Positions 24,227 to 32,704 of a DNA stretch of 54,276 nt are shown here, piece by piece (position 1 is the stretch's first letter; the number at the start of each line of letters is the position of its first letter). A model generated the notes under the pieces. The model did not search any database. It was not told the DNA's origin and was given only the letters and a program-made list of their open reading frames with translations. The DNA is taken from contig MSXO01000031.1 in assembly GCA_002083615.1 (NCBI GenBank), positions 1 to 54,276 of the forward strand, in the 5' to 3' direction. The stretch comes from Proteobacteria bacterium ST_bin11. GTDB taxonomy: Bacteria > Pseudomonadota > Gammaproteobacteria > Methylococcales > Methylomonadaceae. A program made the position numbers and the translations under genes.

Positions 24227-25660
24227 ATGTTGTTAGCTCCATTTCTCAACCAATGCCAACACCAACCCGATGCCCTGGCCTTGCAAGAGCAGGATCGACA
24301 AGTCAGTTATCGGCAGCTCCTGCATAAGGCGCAAACCATTGCATCTGCATTACAATCGAAAGGTATCCAAACCGGCCAGCCAGTAGCGATTCATCTGGAT
24401 CGCGGCATAGACGCCGCTATCGCGCTGTTCGGCGTTCTGCTGGCCGGAGCCTGTTATGTGCCACTCGACCTAAAAAAACCAGCCCCCAGACTGAGCTTTA
24501 TTGTCACAGACGCTCAGGTTTGCGCAGTCTTAGGTTCGGGTTCCGCGCCGGATTGGCTGGATGAACACTTGTGGCTGGACATCGCCGGCGTTAGCGAAGG
24601 CGTTCCGGAGCCAATCGAAATCTCCGCCGAATCGCTGGCCGCGATTTTGTACACCTCCGGCTCTACTGGTCAGCCGCGCGGCGTGGCTATTAGTCACCGG
24701 GCGATTTCGGCATTTACAAACTGGGCAGCCGACTTGCTGAATTTAACGCCAGCCGACCGTATCGCCAGCAGCGCGCCGTTCTTTTTTGACCTGTCCACCT
24801 TCGATCTCTACGCCATGTTAGGCGCCGGCGCCAGTTTGCATTTCATCCCGGCCGGCTTGACCATGGCCCCGGCCCGCTTGAGCGCCTGGCTCAGCGAACA
24901 AGCCATCACCGGTTGGTACACCGTGCCCTCGCTATTGGCCTTCCTGACGTATAAAGGCAACCTGGCGCAAACTTCAATGGCTGCGTTGCGCTTTCTGATC
25001 TTCGCCGGCGAAGTGTTTCCCACCCCTGCTCTGATCGATCTGGCCGCCAGTTTGCAGCAGACGGCCTTGTACAATTTCTTCGGCCCTACCGAAACTAATG
25101 TCTGCTGCTTTTGGCCGGTGGCGCGGGAACGCTTGATCGCCGAGCAATCCATCCCCATCGGCCTACCTGCCGCTGGCTGCGACCTGCATATCGACGCCGA
25201 AACCGGCGAGCTCTGGGTACGCGGACCGACGCTAGCCAGCGGCTACTGGCGCGACGGACGAGTGCAGTCTTTCCTGAACGGTGAAGGTTGGTACGCCACC
25301 GGCGACCGCGCCAGCCTGGAACAAAACGAATACCGCTTCCATGGCCGCCTGGGCCGCATGCTGAAATGCTCCGGCTACCGCGTCGAGCCGGCGGAAATTG
25401 AGGCCGTTGTGAATGCCATCCCAGGCGTCAAAGGTTGTGCCGTGATCGGCATAGACGATCCGACTGCCGGCCAGCGCCCGGCGTTGACAGTGGTCTTAGA
25501 ACCGGGAATGAGCATCGCCGAGATTCGCAAGTTACTTAGCCGCCAATTGCCGGCCTATATGCAGCCGAGTCGTTATCTGGTCTTGGAGGAGTTGCCGCTA
25601 TTGGCTAATGGGAAGTTGGACTATCGAGCATTTTTAAGGATACTAAAAGATGAACCATAG
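24227..25660 (+). CDS. Free-standing NRPS adenylation enzyme
   Basis: A 477-residue ANL enzyme with A-domain core motifs: the P-loop YTSGSTGQPRG at 142-151, FFGPTETNVCC at 284-294, YATGDRA and LPLLANGKLDY with the catalytic Lys. Aligned by eye to GrsA-Phe, the specificity residues read D188 L189 F192 T232 I258 A260 F284 V292 C293 K. This shares D, L, A, V, C and K with the code I recall for proline activators of pyrrole pathways (DLLYLALVCK), but the match is only partial. It probably loads an amino acid onto the carrier protein at 22532. With the acyl-CoA dehydrogenase at 27389 this suggests an oxidised aminoacyl product. Confidence 0.85.
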   Translation: MLLAPFLNQCQHQPDALALQEQDRQVSYRQLLHKAQTIASALQSKGIQTGQPVAIHLDRGIDAAIALFGVLLAGACYVPLDLKKPAPRLSFIVTDAQVCAVLGSGSAPDWLDEHLWLDIAGVSEGVPEPIEISAESLAAILYTSGSTGQPRGVAISHRAISAFTNWAADLLNLTPADRIASSAPFFFDLSTFDLYAMLGAGASLHFIPAGLTMAPARLSAWLSEQAITGWYTVPSLLAFLTYKGNLAQTSMAALRFLIFAGEVFPTPALIDLAASLQQTALYNFFGPTETNVCCFWPVARERLIAEQSIPIGLPAAGCDLHIDAETGELWVRGPTLASGYWRDGRVQSFLNGEGWYATGDRASLEQNEYRFHGRLGRMLKCSGYRVEPAEIEAVVNAIPGVKGCAVIGIDDPTAGQRPALTVVLEPGMSIAEIRKLLSRQLPAYMQPSRYLVLEELPLLANGKLDYRAFLRILKDEP

Positions 25661-25767
25661 CCGGTTAATATGCCAGATTAACCTATTCGGGTTGATTCGA
25701 TGTGTTTAGAAAATACGCCATCATTTGGTTTCACTTTTAAAATCGATTATTTGCAACAAGGAAAATC

Positions 25768-26679
25768 ATGGCAATTCCAGACTATCAATCTTGCATGCTT
25801 CCACTTCTAAATTTTGCGGACGATAGGAAAGATCATTCTCTCCGCGAGGCGGTGGAATATCTTGCCAACCAATTCAAACTCACTGCTGCAGAACGCACCG
25901 AGTTATTGCCTAGCGGACAGCAGGCGACTTTTCATAACCGCGTAAGTTGGGCAAGGTCATACCTAAAAAAGGCGGGCTTGTTGGATTCGCCAAAAAGAGG
26001 AGTTCTGAGAATTACGGCACTTGGTTTGGAGGTGCTGACTAAGCCACCCGAACGAATAGATGTTAAATTCCTTGAACAATTCCCTGAATTTGTTGAGTTC
26101 CGCAATGCTACACGTGGCAGCAATGACGCAAGTAGCCTTTCAGATGCAGAAACACAAGAAAAAACTCCAGAAGAAATTCTTGAGATAGCACACCAGAATA
26201 TACGCAAGGAACTTGCTCAAGAAATACTTTCTAAAATCCTTACTTGTTCGCCGTTATTTTTTGAAAACCTAGTTGTGGAACTCCTAGTAAAAATGGGCTA
26301 CGGCGGGTCACGCAAAGATGCTGGGGAACGAATTGGGCAAAGTGGGGATGGCGGTATCGACGGCATAATAAAAGAAGATCGACTTGGTCTTGATGCCATC
26401 TACATTCAAGCAAAACGTTGGCAGGGGTCTGTTGGTAGACCAGAGATCCAAAAATTTGTTGGTGCTCTGCAAGGTCAGCGAGCCAAGAAAGGAGTTTTCA
26501 TCACCACATCAAGCTTCACTCAAGATGCGCTTTCTTATGTTTCAAATATCGATACAAAGGTGGTGCTCATAGACGGGCAACTTTTGTCCAGTTTAATGAT
26601 CGACTTTGACGTTGGTGTTTCTGTTTCTGCTTCTTACATAGTCAAAAAGATTGACTCCGATTACTTCGACGAAAACTAA
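25768..26679 (+). CDS. mrr: Mrr-type restriction endonuclease
   Basis: A 303-residue protein with an N-terminal winged-helix Mrr_N domain (residues about 5-95, ending RGVLRITALGLEVL) and a C-terminal Mrr_cat PD-(D/E)XK domain. FFENLVVELLVKMGYGG, GDGGIDGII and IYIQAKRW give the Asp and the QxK catalytic residues. Mrr is a type IV enzyme that cuts modified DNA and needs no partner methyltransferase; none is present. It lies between the adenylation and acyl-CoA dehydrogenase genes next to a RAYT element and has no link to biosynthesis. Its codon use looks more AT-rich than its neighbours, which fits lateral acquisition. Confidence 0.9.
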   Translation: MAIPDYQSCMLPLLNFADDRKDHSLREAVEYLANQFKLTAAERTELLPSGQQATFHNRVSWARSYLKKAGLLDSPKRGVLRITALGLEVLTKPPERIDVKFLEQFPEFVEFRNATRGSNDASSLSDAETQEKTPEEILEIAHQNIRKELAQEILSKILTCSPLFFENLVVELLVKMGYGGSRKDAGERIGQSGDGGIDGIIKEDRLGLDAIYIQAKRWQGSVGRPEIQKFVGALQGQRAKKGVFITTSSFTQDALSYVSNIDTKVVLIDGQLLSSLMIDFDVGVSVSASYIVKKIDSDYFDEN

Positions 26680-26699
26680 TACGCATGGTTGCGTATTCA

Positions 26700-26753
26700 T
26701 CGTTCCCACGCTCCGCGTGGTAACGCAGCCCCGGACGCTCCAGCGTCCTGAAC
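26700..26753. repeat. REP unit left of the RAYT gene
   Basis: It starts CGTTCCCACGCTCCGCGTGG and contains GGACGCTCCAGCGTCC. It is related to the array at 24075-24192 and inverted relative to the unit at 27303-27353. Confidence 0.8.
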
Positions 26754-26766
26754 AAACAACTAGCCA

Positions 26767-27297
26767 ATGGGCCGAAGCCGTTACACCATCACTGAACCTC
26801 AGCAAGCACATTTTATGACCTGCACGGTCGTTGAGTGGCTACCGGTATTTACCCGCCCGGAAACCGTGCAAATCCTGCTCGACTGCTGGCAATATCAACG
26901 GCAACAGGTCGGTTTGAAACTTTATGGTTACGTAATTCTGGAAAATCACCTGCATTTTGTCGCGCAGAGTGTGGCGCTGGATAAATGTATTGCCAGCTTC
27001 AAAGCCTTTACCGCGCGGCGAATCATCGACCACTTGCAGGCAAAACAAGCCGAACGTTTGTTACAAAGATTGCGGTTTGCTAAATGCGCGCATAAGCATG
27101 ACCGGGAGTTTCAGTTTTGGCAGGAAGGTGTGCATGCGGAGCTGATTCTTAGCGAGGCGATGATGCGGGAGAAGCTGGAGTATATTCATGCTAATCCGGT
27201 GAAGCGGGGTTATGTGAATTTGCCGGAGCATTGGCGTTATTCGAGTGCGTCTAGTTATGCGGGACTGGGTGGTTTGATTGAGATTGATGTATGGTAG
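26767..27297 (+). CDS. REP-associated tyrosine transposase (RAYT)
   Basis: A 176-residue Y1-type transposase of the IS200/IS605-related RAYT group. The HUH-like motif ENHLHF is near residue 60, and the probable catalytic Tyr is in LEYIHANPVKRGYV in the C-terminal third. RAYTs bind and process REP hairpins, and REP units lie on both sides here in opposite orientation. The gene is intact, so it may be active. Together with mrr it separates the adenylation gene from the acyl-CoA dehydrogenase. Confidence 0.92.
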   Translation: MGRSRYTITEPQQAHFMTCTVVEWLPVFTRPETVQILLDCWQYQRQQVGLKLYGYVILENHLHFVAQSVALDKCIASFKAFTARRIIDHLQAKQAERLLQRLRFAKCAHKHDREFQFWQEGVHAELILSEAMMREKLEYIHANPVKRGYVNLPEHWRYSSASSYAGLGGLIEIDVW

Positions 27298-27302
27298 TCG
27301 GG

Positions 27303-27353
27303 ACACTGGAGCGTCTAAGGCTGCATTCCCACGCTGGAGCGTGGGAACGATAC
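27303..27353. repeat. REP unit right of the RAYT gene
   Basis: It includes CTGGAGCGTC and the hairpin ATTCCCACGCTGGAGCGTGG. It is the inverted counterpart of the REP unit at 26700-26753. The two units bracket the transposase gene. Confidence 0.8.
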
Positions 27354-27388
27354 AATTTAACTTTATTGCGTTTGCCAATAGCTCAACT

Positions 27389-28504
27389 ATGACTAAAACT
27401 CCTGATTTTTCCGGCATACCTACTTACTCAGGCCCACCAAAAGAAGCCGAAATCCAGTCTCGCCTGCGTGCCGTCGCCGAGCTGGGTGTGTTCCGCCATG
27501 CCCTTCCCCAACACCTCGGCGGTCTCGGTGATAACTTTGCCGAGTTAGTCAAAACCCATCGCAATCTAGGTCTAGCCAGCCGCGATCCCGGTCTGATGCT
27601 GGCGATCAACGCCCATCTGTGGGGTTCTGTTTTTCCTATCCTGTTGTACGGTAGCGAAGCGCAAAAAGAAAAATTTCTGCCACAACTATTGAGTGGGCAA
27701 TGGCTGGGCGGCCACGCGATTACCGAACCGTCTTGCGGCTCGGACGTGCAAGCCATGACTACCGTGGCTTCGCCATTAGGCGAAGGTTATGTGTTGAACG
27801 GCGAAAAGCGTTACATCAGCAATGTGCCCTTGGCTGACTGGCTGGTAATTTACGCCAAGCTGGAAGGCAAGATTTCTGCGTTTCTGGTTTCCCGTGATGA
27901 TGAAGGTTGCCAGTTCAGCCATGAGGGCGCGTTGGCCGCTTGTCGGGGCAGCGCCACCGGTAGTGTGAGTTTGAAAGACTGCCGGATCGATGCCGACCGC
28001 CTCTTGGGGAAAGTCGGCGCCGGCGCCCAGATGATCCAAAAGGCGTTGGAATACGAACGCGCCTTCGTCTTCGCCGGCATTGCCGGGATCATGGACTGGC
28101 AACTGGCAGAAGTGGTGCGTTACAGCCGGGAGCGACGCTCAGGCGGCGTGCATCTGGGTAAGCATCAAGCTATCAGCCATCGGATTTCGGATATGAAATT
28201 AAGGCTGGATACTATAGATTTATGGCTAGGCGAATGCGCGCGCCTCTGCGACGCCGGTCAACGCATTACCCTGGCGTCAGCACAAACCAAACTGTATGCG
28301 GCAGAGGCCTTCTTGCAATCCAGTTTGGATGCGGTGCAGATCATGGGCGCGGCCGGTTTGGAATCGGGCAGCCTAATGGCGGAATTGGTGCAGGATGCCA
28401 TGGGCGGCCGCTTATTTTCCGGCAGCTCAGAAGTGCAGAAAAACCTGATCGCCGCGCTGCTCGGCACCGGCGATGCCTATCGCCCTAACCCGCAAGCAAA
28501 TTAA
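27389..28504 (+). CDS. Acyl-CoA dehydrogenase-like flavoenzyme
   Basis: A 371-residue member of the acyl-CoA dehydrogenase family with the usual order: helical N-domain, FAD/substrate motif AITEPSCGSD at 110-119, beta domain and C-terminal helical domain. The position of the MCAD catalytic Glu near the C-terminus is Ser (FSGSSEVQ). A Glu is instead present at E223 in EYERAFVFAG, the isovaleryl-CoA dehydrogenase type of base, which is also reported for prolyl-carrier dehydrogenases such as PltE and PigA. With a free adenylation enzyme and a PCP this fits oxidation of a carrier-bound aminoacyl group. The ATG at 27389 is chosen because the frame upstream runs into the REP unit. Confidence 0.85.
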   Translation: MTKTPDFSGIPTYSGPPKEAEIQSRLRAVAELGVFRHALPQHLGGLGDNFAELVKTHRNLGLASRDPGLMLAINAHLWGSVFPILLYGSEAQKEKFLPQLLSGQWLGGHAITEPSCGSDVQAMTTVASPLGEGYVLNGEKRYISNVPLADWLVIYAKLEGKISAFLVSRDDEGCQFSHEGALAACRGSATGSVSLKDCRIDADRLLGKVGAGAQMIQKALEYERAFVFAGIAGIMDWQLAEVVRYSRERRSGGVHLGKHQAISHRISDMKLRLDTIDLWLGECARLCDAGQRITLASAQTKLYAAEAFLQSSLDAVQIMGAAGLESGSLMAELVQDAMGGRLFSGSSEVQKNLIAALLGTGDAYRPNPQAN

Positions 28505-28506
28505 TC

Positions 28507-29361
28507 ATGACTGTCTCAGCTTACCAAAACTGGCAGCCGACGCCACTGATGAAGGCTTCGGGTTTGTTGATGATAGGCGCGTTGCTAACGGTGGCGATTC
28601 AACCTGGCTTCTGGCCCTGGGCTTTAGCTGCGGTGGTTTTCGACCTGTTGGTTTTAACCTTTGCCGGATTATGGCCGCGCTGTGCATGGGTTGGATCGAA
28701 CTGGACTTCGCTGCCGCCTGCCGCCGTCGCGCGTGGCGAAATTGCCATTACCATTGACGATGGCCCCGACCCCGATATCACACCAGCCGTGCTGGAGGTA
28801 TTAGATCGATACGGCGCGAAAGCCACGTTTTTCTGTATCGCCGCCAAAGCACAACGTTACCCTGAGTTGTGCCGGGACATCGTCAAGCGCGGCCACGCTG
28901 TGGAAAATCACAGCATGCATCATCAATACCATATGCCTTTTCTGTTGCTGGGCGGTTGGCTGGCCGAACTAAACTTAGCACAGGATGCTCTGACCAGAGT
29001 GACCGGGGTTCGGCCAAGGTTTTTCAGACCGCCGGTCGGCTTGCGTAACCCATTGTTGGACCCGGTGCTGCATCGACTTAATTTGCAGCTAGCCAGTTGG
29101 ACCCGGCGCGGCTTCGACACCGTCGAACGCGACCCACAAGTGGTGTTGGCTAAACTATTGAACGGTCTAAAAGCCGGTGACATTTTGTTACTACACGACA
29201 GCAATTCCGCCCGAACCACCGAAAATATTCCGGTCATATTGGCAGTGCTACCACCCTTGTTGGAGGCTATCGCAGCTGCGAATTTACAGACTGTCACGCT
29301 AAGCAAAGCCCTGGGACAGACTGGGCAAATTGAAACCATCCCTTACAATGAACGCATCTGA
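28507..29361 (+). CDS. Membrane-anchored polysaccharide deacetylase (NodB domain)
   Basis: A 284-residue protein with one or two N-terminal membrane segments (residues about 18-60), then a NodB domain. TIDDGPDP carries the catalytic/metal Asp pair near 82, the metal-binding HSMHHQYH is near 138-145, and RFFRPPVGLRNP and ILLLHD are further conserved motifs. It should remove an N- or O-acyl group from a sugar or related conjugate. Such genes accompany flexirubin and some aryl polyene clusters. A glycosyltransferase in the other half-cluster could supply its substrate. It starts two bases after the dehydrogenase stop. Confidence 0.85.
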   Translation: MTVSAYQNWQPTPLMKASGLLMIGALLTVAIQPGFWPWALAAVVFDLLVLTFAGLWPRCAWVGSNWTSLPPAAVARGEIAITIDDGPDPDITPAVLEVLDRYGAKATFFCIAAKAQRYPELCRDIVKRGHAVENHSMHHQYHMPFLLLGGWLAELNLAQDALTRVTGVRPRFFRPPVGLRNPLLDPVLHRLNLQLASWTRRGFDTVERDPQVVLAKLLNGLKAGDILLLHDSNSARTTENIPVILAVLPPLLEAIAAANLQTVTLSKALGQTGQIETIPYNERI

Positions 29362-29378
29362 TTGCGGAGACTTAAGCC

Positions 29379-29756
29379 ATGAACAAATATTATTCCAGGG
29401 CAGCGTCGCTGCTCGTTCTTAGCGGCTGCTCATTCCAAGCGCCCGACTATCTCAACGTCATTTCCCCAACTGAATTAAACCAGCTGCTACAGAGCCAGGA
29501 TATTTTTTTGGTGGATGTGCACGTACCGGAACAGCGGCACATCAAGGGTACTGATGCATTCATCCCCTACAACGATGTTGAGAAATACCTGGACAAGCTA
29601 CCTAAGGATAAATCCACACCGATTTATCTTTACTGCGAAGGTGGCCCGATGGGCAACGCTGCCGCTAAAACCCTGCATCAACTCGGTTACGATCACTTGA
29701 GCAATCTGGCAGGCGGGACCAATGCCTGGAAGCAGGCAGGGTTTGGATTTGACTAG
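29379..29756 (+). CDS. Rhodanese-domain lipoprotein
   Basis: A 125-residue protein. A short signal peptide with lipobox LVLSGC (Cys17) precedes a single rhodanese domain with the active-site loop YCEGGPMG (Cys near residue 88) and the closing GGTNAWKQAGF. Sulfur transfer in the periplasm would need a thiol partner, and none is evident. It lies 17 bases after the deacetylase, probably as the last gene of the plus-strand unit. The link to the polyene pathway is by position only. Confidence 0.8.
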   Translation: MNKYYSRAASLLVLSGCSFQAPDYLNVISPTELNQLLQSQDIFLVDVHVPEQRHIKGTDAFIPYNDVEKYLDKLPKDKSTPIYLYCEGGPMGNAAAKTLHQLGYDHLSNLAGGTNAWKQAGFGFD

Positions 29757-29781
29757 ACTTTAAGCGGCTTGCGGGCGATAC

Positions 29782-29816
29782 CACTGGAACCTTGGGCGCA
29801 ATTGCTAGTTCCAGTG
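29782..29816. terminator. Bidirectional hairpin between convergent genes
   Basis: CACTGGAAC at 29782-29790 pairs perfectly with GTTCCAGTG at 29808-29816. It lies between the convergent ends of the rhodanese and lipoprotein genes. T-runs are weak, so efficiency is uncertain. Confidence 0.5.
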
Positions 29817-29835
29817 TTATCAACATGGGCGGGGC

Positions 29836-30402
29836 TTATTCGAAAATACTGTCTACTTTGCCATTTTTGAATTTCACCACAAAGCGATTAAACAGGTTGG
29901 ACCAGTAAGTCCAATCGTCACCGTCCAGGGATGGGGTGACATGTTGCGGCGGATAGCCGATGGCGGCCAGCACCGCTTTTTTACTCATGTCTTTTTTCAC
30001 TTGCCCCGCCAAGATGCTTTCGCGTTCGGCAGGCGTAAATTGATTCATATCGACTTTGCTGGTGCCGGCGATTTTACTGAAGGCAATCGGCATGTCGTCC
30101 TTGGTAAATTTCGGCACATTTTCGATCGTAATCACTTGGCCGCTAGCTTCCAGCTTAAGTACCGCTTCGTCGGAATTCAGAGACAGTAGCGCTACCGGGG
30201 TATTGATTGGAATCAATTGGCCTTTGCGATAATTGGTGGTGCGAAACTTATTTTGCTCTTGAAACAGGCTGAACTGGGTATAGTAAACCTGCGCAGGTTG
30301 AACTACCGCCGCTGCGCCCTCGCCCGGCTTAAGCTCTTTTTTACAACCGACGGCCAAAACAGCCAGGCACAGCAGCATCAAAATGTAATTTTTATTGAAC
30401 AT
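29836..30402 (-). CDS. Lipoprotein with BamE/SmpA-like C-terminus
   Basis: A 188-residue predicted lipoprotein. The signal peptide ILMLLCLAVLAVGC has its lipobox Cys near residue 20. The middle part is beta-rich, and a SmpA/OmlA-like end (VKKDMSKKAVLAAIGYPPQH, then DDWTYW and FKNGKVDSI) closes it. The ATG at 30402 is preferred over the TTG at 30408 because GAGGAG lies at good distance. The function is unknown. It lies downstream of the minus-strand synthase operon after a 166-base gap. Confidence 0.75.
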   Translation of the reverse strand: MFNKNYILMLLCLAVLAVGCKKELKPGEGAAAVVQPAQVYYTQFSLFQEQNKFRTTNYRKGQLIPINTPVALLSLNSDEAVLKLEASGQVITIENVPKFTKDDMPIAFSKIAGTSKVDMNQFTPAERESILAGQVKKDMSKKAVLAAIGYPPQHVTPSLDGDDWTYWSNLFNRFVVKFKNGKVDSIFE

Positions 30403-30568
30403 TGGCAAACTCCTCGTGTTGTTATTAAAAGTGACGGCAGGTTGGTGGTAGCGGCTAAGATGTGTCTCCTAGTTCAGCAAAACGCGCGCGCCGAGCGCTG
30501 CTGAAGCAAAGAGAATTTCCTAGCCTAATTTATCAGTAGTGTCTCGCGTAATAAAAAAAGATGGATGC

Positions 30569-30985
30569 TTACAAAGGACTGGGCTTAATCCCTAATTTCT
30601 CCAGGAATACCGCCGGCGAGGCATAACTCATTTCCCGGTTAACCACATCAATGGCAGCCTGTACGGTAAGCCCCTTGGCCAATACTTCGCCGGTTTCGGC
30701 ATCGGCAACCACATATTTAATCTTCATCCGGTATTCCCATTCCACCAGCTCCGCCGATACCCGAATCCGTTGTTCAAATTGCGCAGGGCGCACATAGCGT
30801 AGCTGCAAGTCCACGATCGGCCAGACATAGCCGGTGTCCTTCATGGCCATGTAGCCGTAGTCGATTTTGTCCAGCATCGCGCAACGGGCTATCTCGATGT
30901 ATTTGCAATAGTGGCCGTGCCAGGCAATATTCAATAGATCAATATCATGAAATGGCACGATTAATTCGACTTCGGCGCGTAGCAT
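30569..30985 (-). CDS. Hotdog thioesterase, ApeK/YbgC-like
   Basis: A 138-residue 4HBT-type protein. FHDIDLLNIAWHGHYCKYIE matches the catalytic segment of acyl-CoA/ACP thioesterases, with the Asp in the usual place and a conserved His. In aryl polyene clusters the equivalent enzyme releases or edits acyl-ACP. It ends the unit after the acyltransferase, with one base between the genes. Confidence 0.85.
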   Translation of the reverse strand: MLRAEVELIVPFHDIDLLNIAWHGHYCKYIEIARCAMLDKIDYGYMAMKDTGYVWPIVDLQLRYVRPAQFEQRIRVSAELVEWEYRMKIKYVVADAETGEVLAKGLTVQAAIDVVNREMSYASPAVFLEKLGIKPSPL

Positions 30986-30986
30986 A

Positions 30987-31964
30987 TTAGTTGTTCTCGG
31001 CAGCTATCCGGTCGCTATCGCCGGCAGCCGCTTTGCTCCAATAAGGGTAAAAATTAAACCATTGCAACGGCGCTAACCGACAATAGCCTTCCAGTCGCTC
31101 GGCGTACTGGCGCGCCAACGTCTGCAACAGTTCTTGGCGCTTTGGTTCGGCGCGGGGAATGCGAATCGATTCCGCAAATGGTTCGAGATGAATCTTGAAT
31201 CGTCCGTTCACCGGAAAGCAAAATAAGGTAAAAACCGGGCAACGCAACAACGACGCCAGCAGATAAGGGCCTTGCGGAAACTCGGCGTCTTCGCCTAAGA
31301 AGCTAGCAGGCACGGTGCGCCCGCCTTGCACCGGCACCCGGTCACCTACCATCACCAGAAATTCGCCGCGCTCGATCTTTTCCTGCAAGCTAATCGCAAT
31401 CGCCGGACTCAATTCGGTGACTTGTATAAGTTGAACGGTGGCACTCCCGCGACTACCTAGCAAACGATTAAACTTCTCGGCATGCTTGGTATGCACCAAA
31501 ATGTTGAGATGAATATGGCCGCGCACGGTGGCGATGGCTTGGCAAATTTCCAAATTGCCGATGTGGCCGGATAGCAGCATGGCCCCGCGTTTTTGTTCGA
31601 TCAAATCCAATAGCAGTTGGCGATTGGGAAAATCGACTTGTTCCGGGGTGATGTTACCGGTCCACACCACGATTTTATCCAGCAAGGTTTCGCCGAAACT
31701 CAGGAAATGTCGATAGCTTTGCCAGTAGCCGCTGCCGAGTTGCAAATCGGGATAACAGCGGCTTAGATGACGCAAATAATCCAGGGACGACTGGCGGGCC
31801 AGCCGTCCGGCCAGAAAATAGTAACTCACCACCGGCCGCAAAAATAGCCGAAACACCCAGCGGTCGCATAGTCGATATACCCCAACCAAAACCCGAATGC
31901 CCCACACCAAGCTGTTTTCTTCAACAGCGGCCCAATGTCGGGCGGTGGCGCTCTCGGTTTTCAT
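30987..31964 (-). CDS. LpxL/HtrB-type acyltransferase
   Basis: A 325-residue protein of the bacterial lipid A acyltransferase family. The H-x4-D/E catalytic motif reads LSGHIGNLEICQA near residue 140, followed by GDRVPVQGGRTVPASFLGED. An N-terminal hydrophobic stretch anchors it to the inner membrane. In aryl polyene clusters such enzymes attach the polyene or a fatty acid to a lipid-like carrier. The ATG overlaps the glycosyltransferase stop by four bases. The lack of lipid A genes nearby supports a role in the cluster. Confidence 0.85.
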   Translation of the reverse strand: MKTESATARHWAAVEENSLVWGIRVLVGVYRLCDRWVFRLFLRPVVSYYFLAGRLARQSSLDYLRHLSRCYPDLQLGSGYWQSYRHFLSFGETLLDKIVVWTGNITPEQVDFPNRQLLLDLIEQKRGAMLLSGHIGNLEICQAIATVRGHIHLNILVHTKHAEKFNRLLGSRGSATVQLIQVTELSPAIAISLQEKIERGEFLVMVGDRVPVQGGRTVPASFLGEDAEFPQGPYLLASLLRCPVFTLFCFPVNGRFKIHLEPFAESIRIPRAEPKRQELLQTLARQYAERLEGYCRLAPLQWFNFYPYWSKAAAGDSDRIAAENN

Positions 31965-32704
31965 TGAAAATGCCTGATCAGCAGGGCTGGCCAACGCAGC
32001 AACATGCCGAAAAATAAACGGGCATGGGTCTGACTGAGGAGCAAATTATCTTCCCAAGCCCGAAAATGCGATACGCCGTCGAGCGGATAGCGCACGTGGG
32101 TGGGAATCGAGATGACAGCTACCCCCTGCCAGTAAAGCCGCACCAAAATCTCCGTTTCAAAACCCATCCGATTTTCCATCGCAATGCTCTGGATTAACTT
32201 CGCAGAGGATACTAGCGGATATACACGGTAGCCGCACATAGAGTCTGGAATGGCCCAGGACAAGGTATTGATATGTACCCAAATATGGGTGAGGTAGCGC
32301 GCGTAATAGCGCAGTTTCGGAATCGATGCATCGAATAGGGCCCGGCCGATGACTACCGCCTCCGGCGCCTGCCTGGCGGCATTTAGGAATTTGTCCACAT
32401 CCTCCAAATCGTGCTGACCGTCTGCATCAACTTGCAAAGCATGCGTGTAACCTTTGGCCAGCAAAGCCCGAATCCCAAGTTTGAGCGCCGTACCTTTACC
32501 TTGATTGACCTCTACTCTGATACTGTCTACCCAAGCATACTGCTCCGCCAAACCGCGAATGACCGCAGCGCAAGACGCATCGCTGCCGTCATCCACCAAC
32601 AGGCAATTTAATTGATGCACAGCCAACCGCTCGACAATCCCCGGTAGCGGCTTTTCGTGGTTGTAGACCGGAATAAGAATGCAGGGATTAAACAGGTTCG
32701 TCAT
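31961..32704 (-). CDS. Family 2 glycosyltransferase
   Basis: A 247-residue GT-A enzyme with CILIPVYNHEKPL at the N-terminus, the nucleotide-binding LLVDDGSD, the metal-binding DADGQHD and a C-terminal RMGFETEILVRLYW segment, as in dolichol-phosphate mannosyltransferase-like proteins. It probably adds a sugar to the lipid or polyene head group. Its start lies inside the dehydratase gene (17-base overlap), and its stop overlaps the acyltransferase by four bases. The sugar donor is unknown. Confidence 0.88.
   Translation of the reverse strand: MTNLFNPCILIPVYNHEKPLPGIVERLAVHQLNCLLVDDGSDASCAAVIRGLAEQYAWVDSIRVEVNQGKGTALKLGIRALLAKGYTHALQVDADGQHDLEDVDKFLNAARQAPEAVVIGRALFDASIPKLRYYARYLTHIWVHINTLSWAIPDSMCGYRVYPLVSSAKLIQSIAMENRMGFETEILVRLYWQGVAVISIPTHVRYPLDGVSHFRAWEDNLLLSQTHARLFFGMLLRWPALLIRHFQ

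Noticed and set aside
27278..27388. N-terminal extension of the acyl-CoA dehydrogenase
   Set aside because: The added residues are encoded by the REP unit and the RAYT end; the family N-terminus fits the ATG at 27389.
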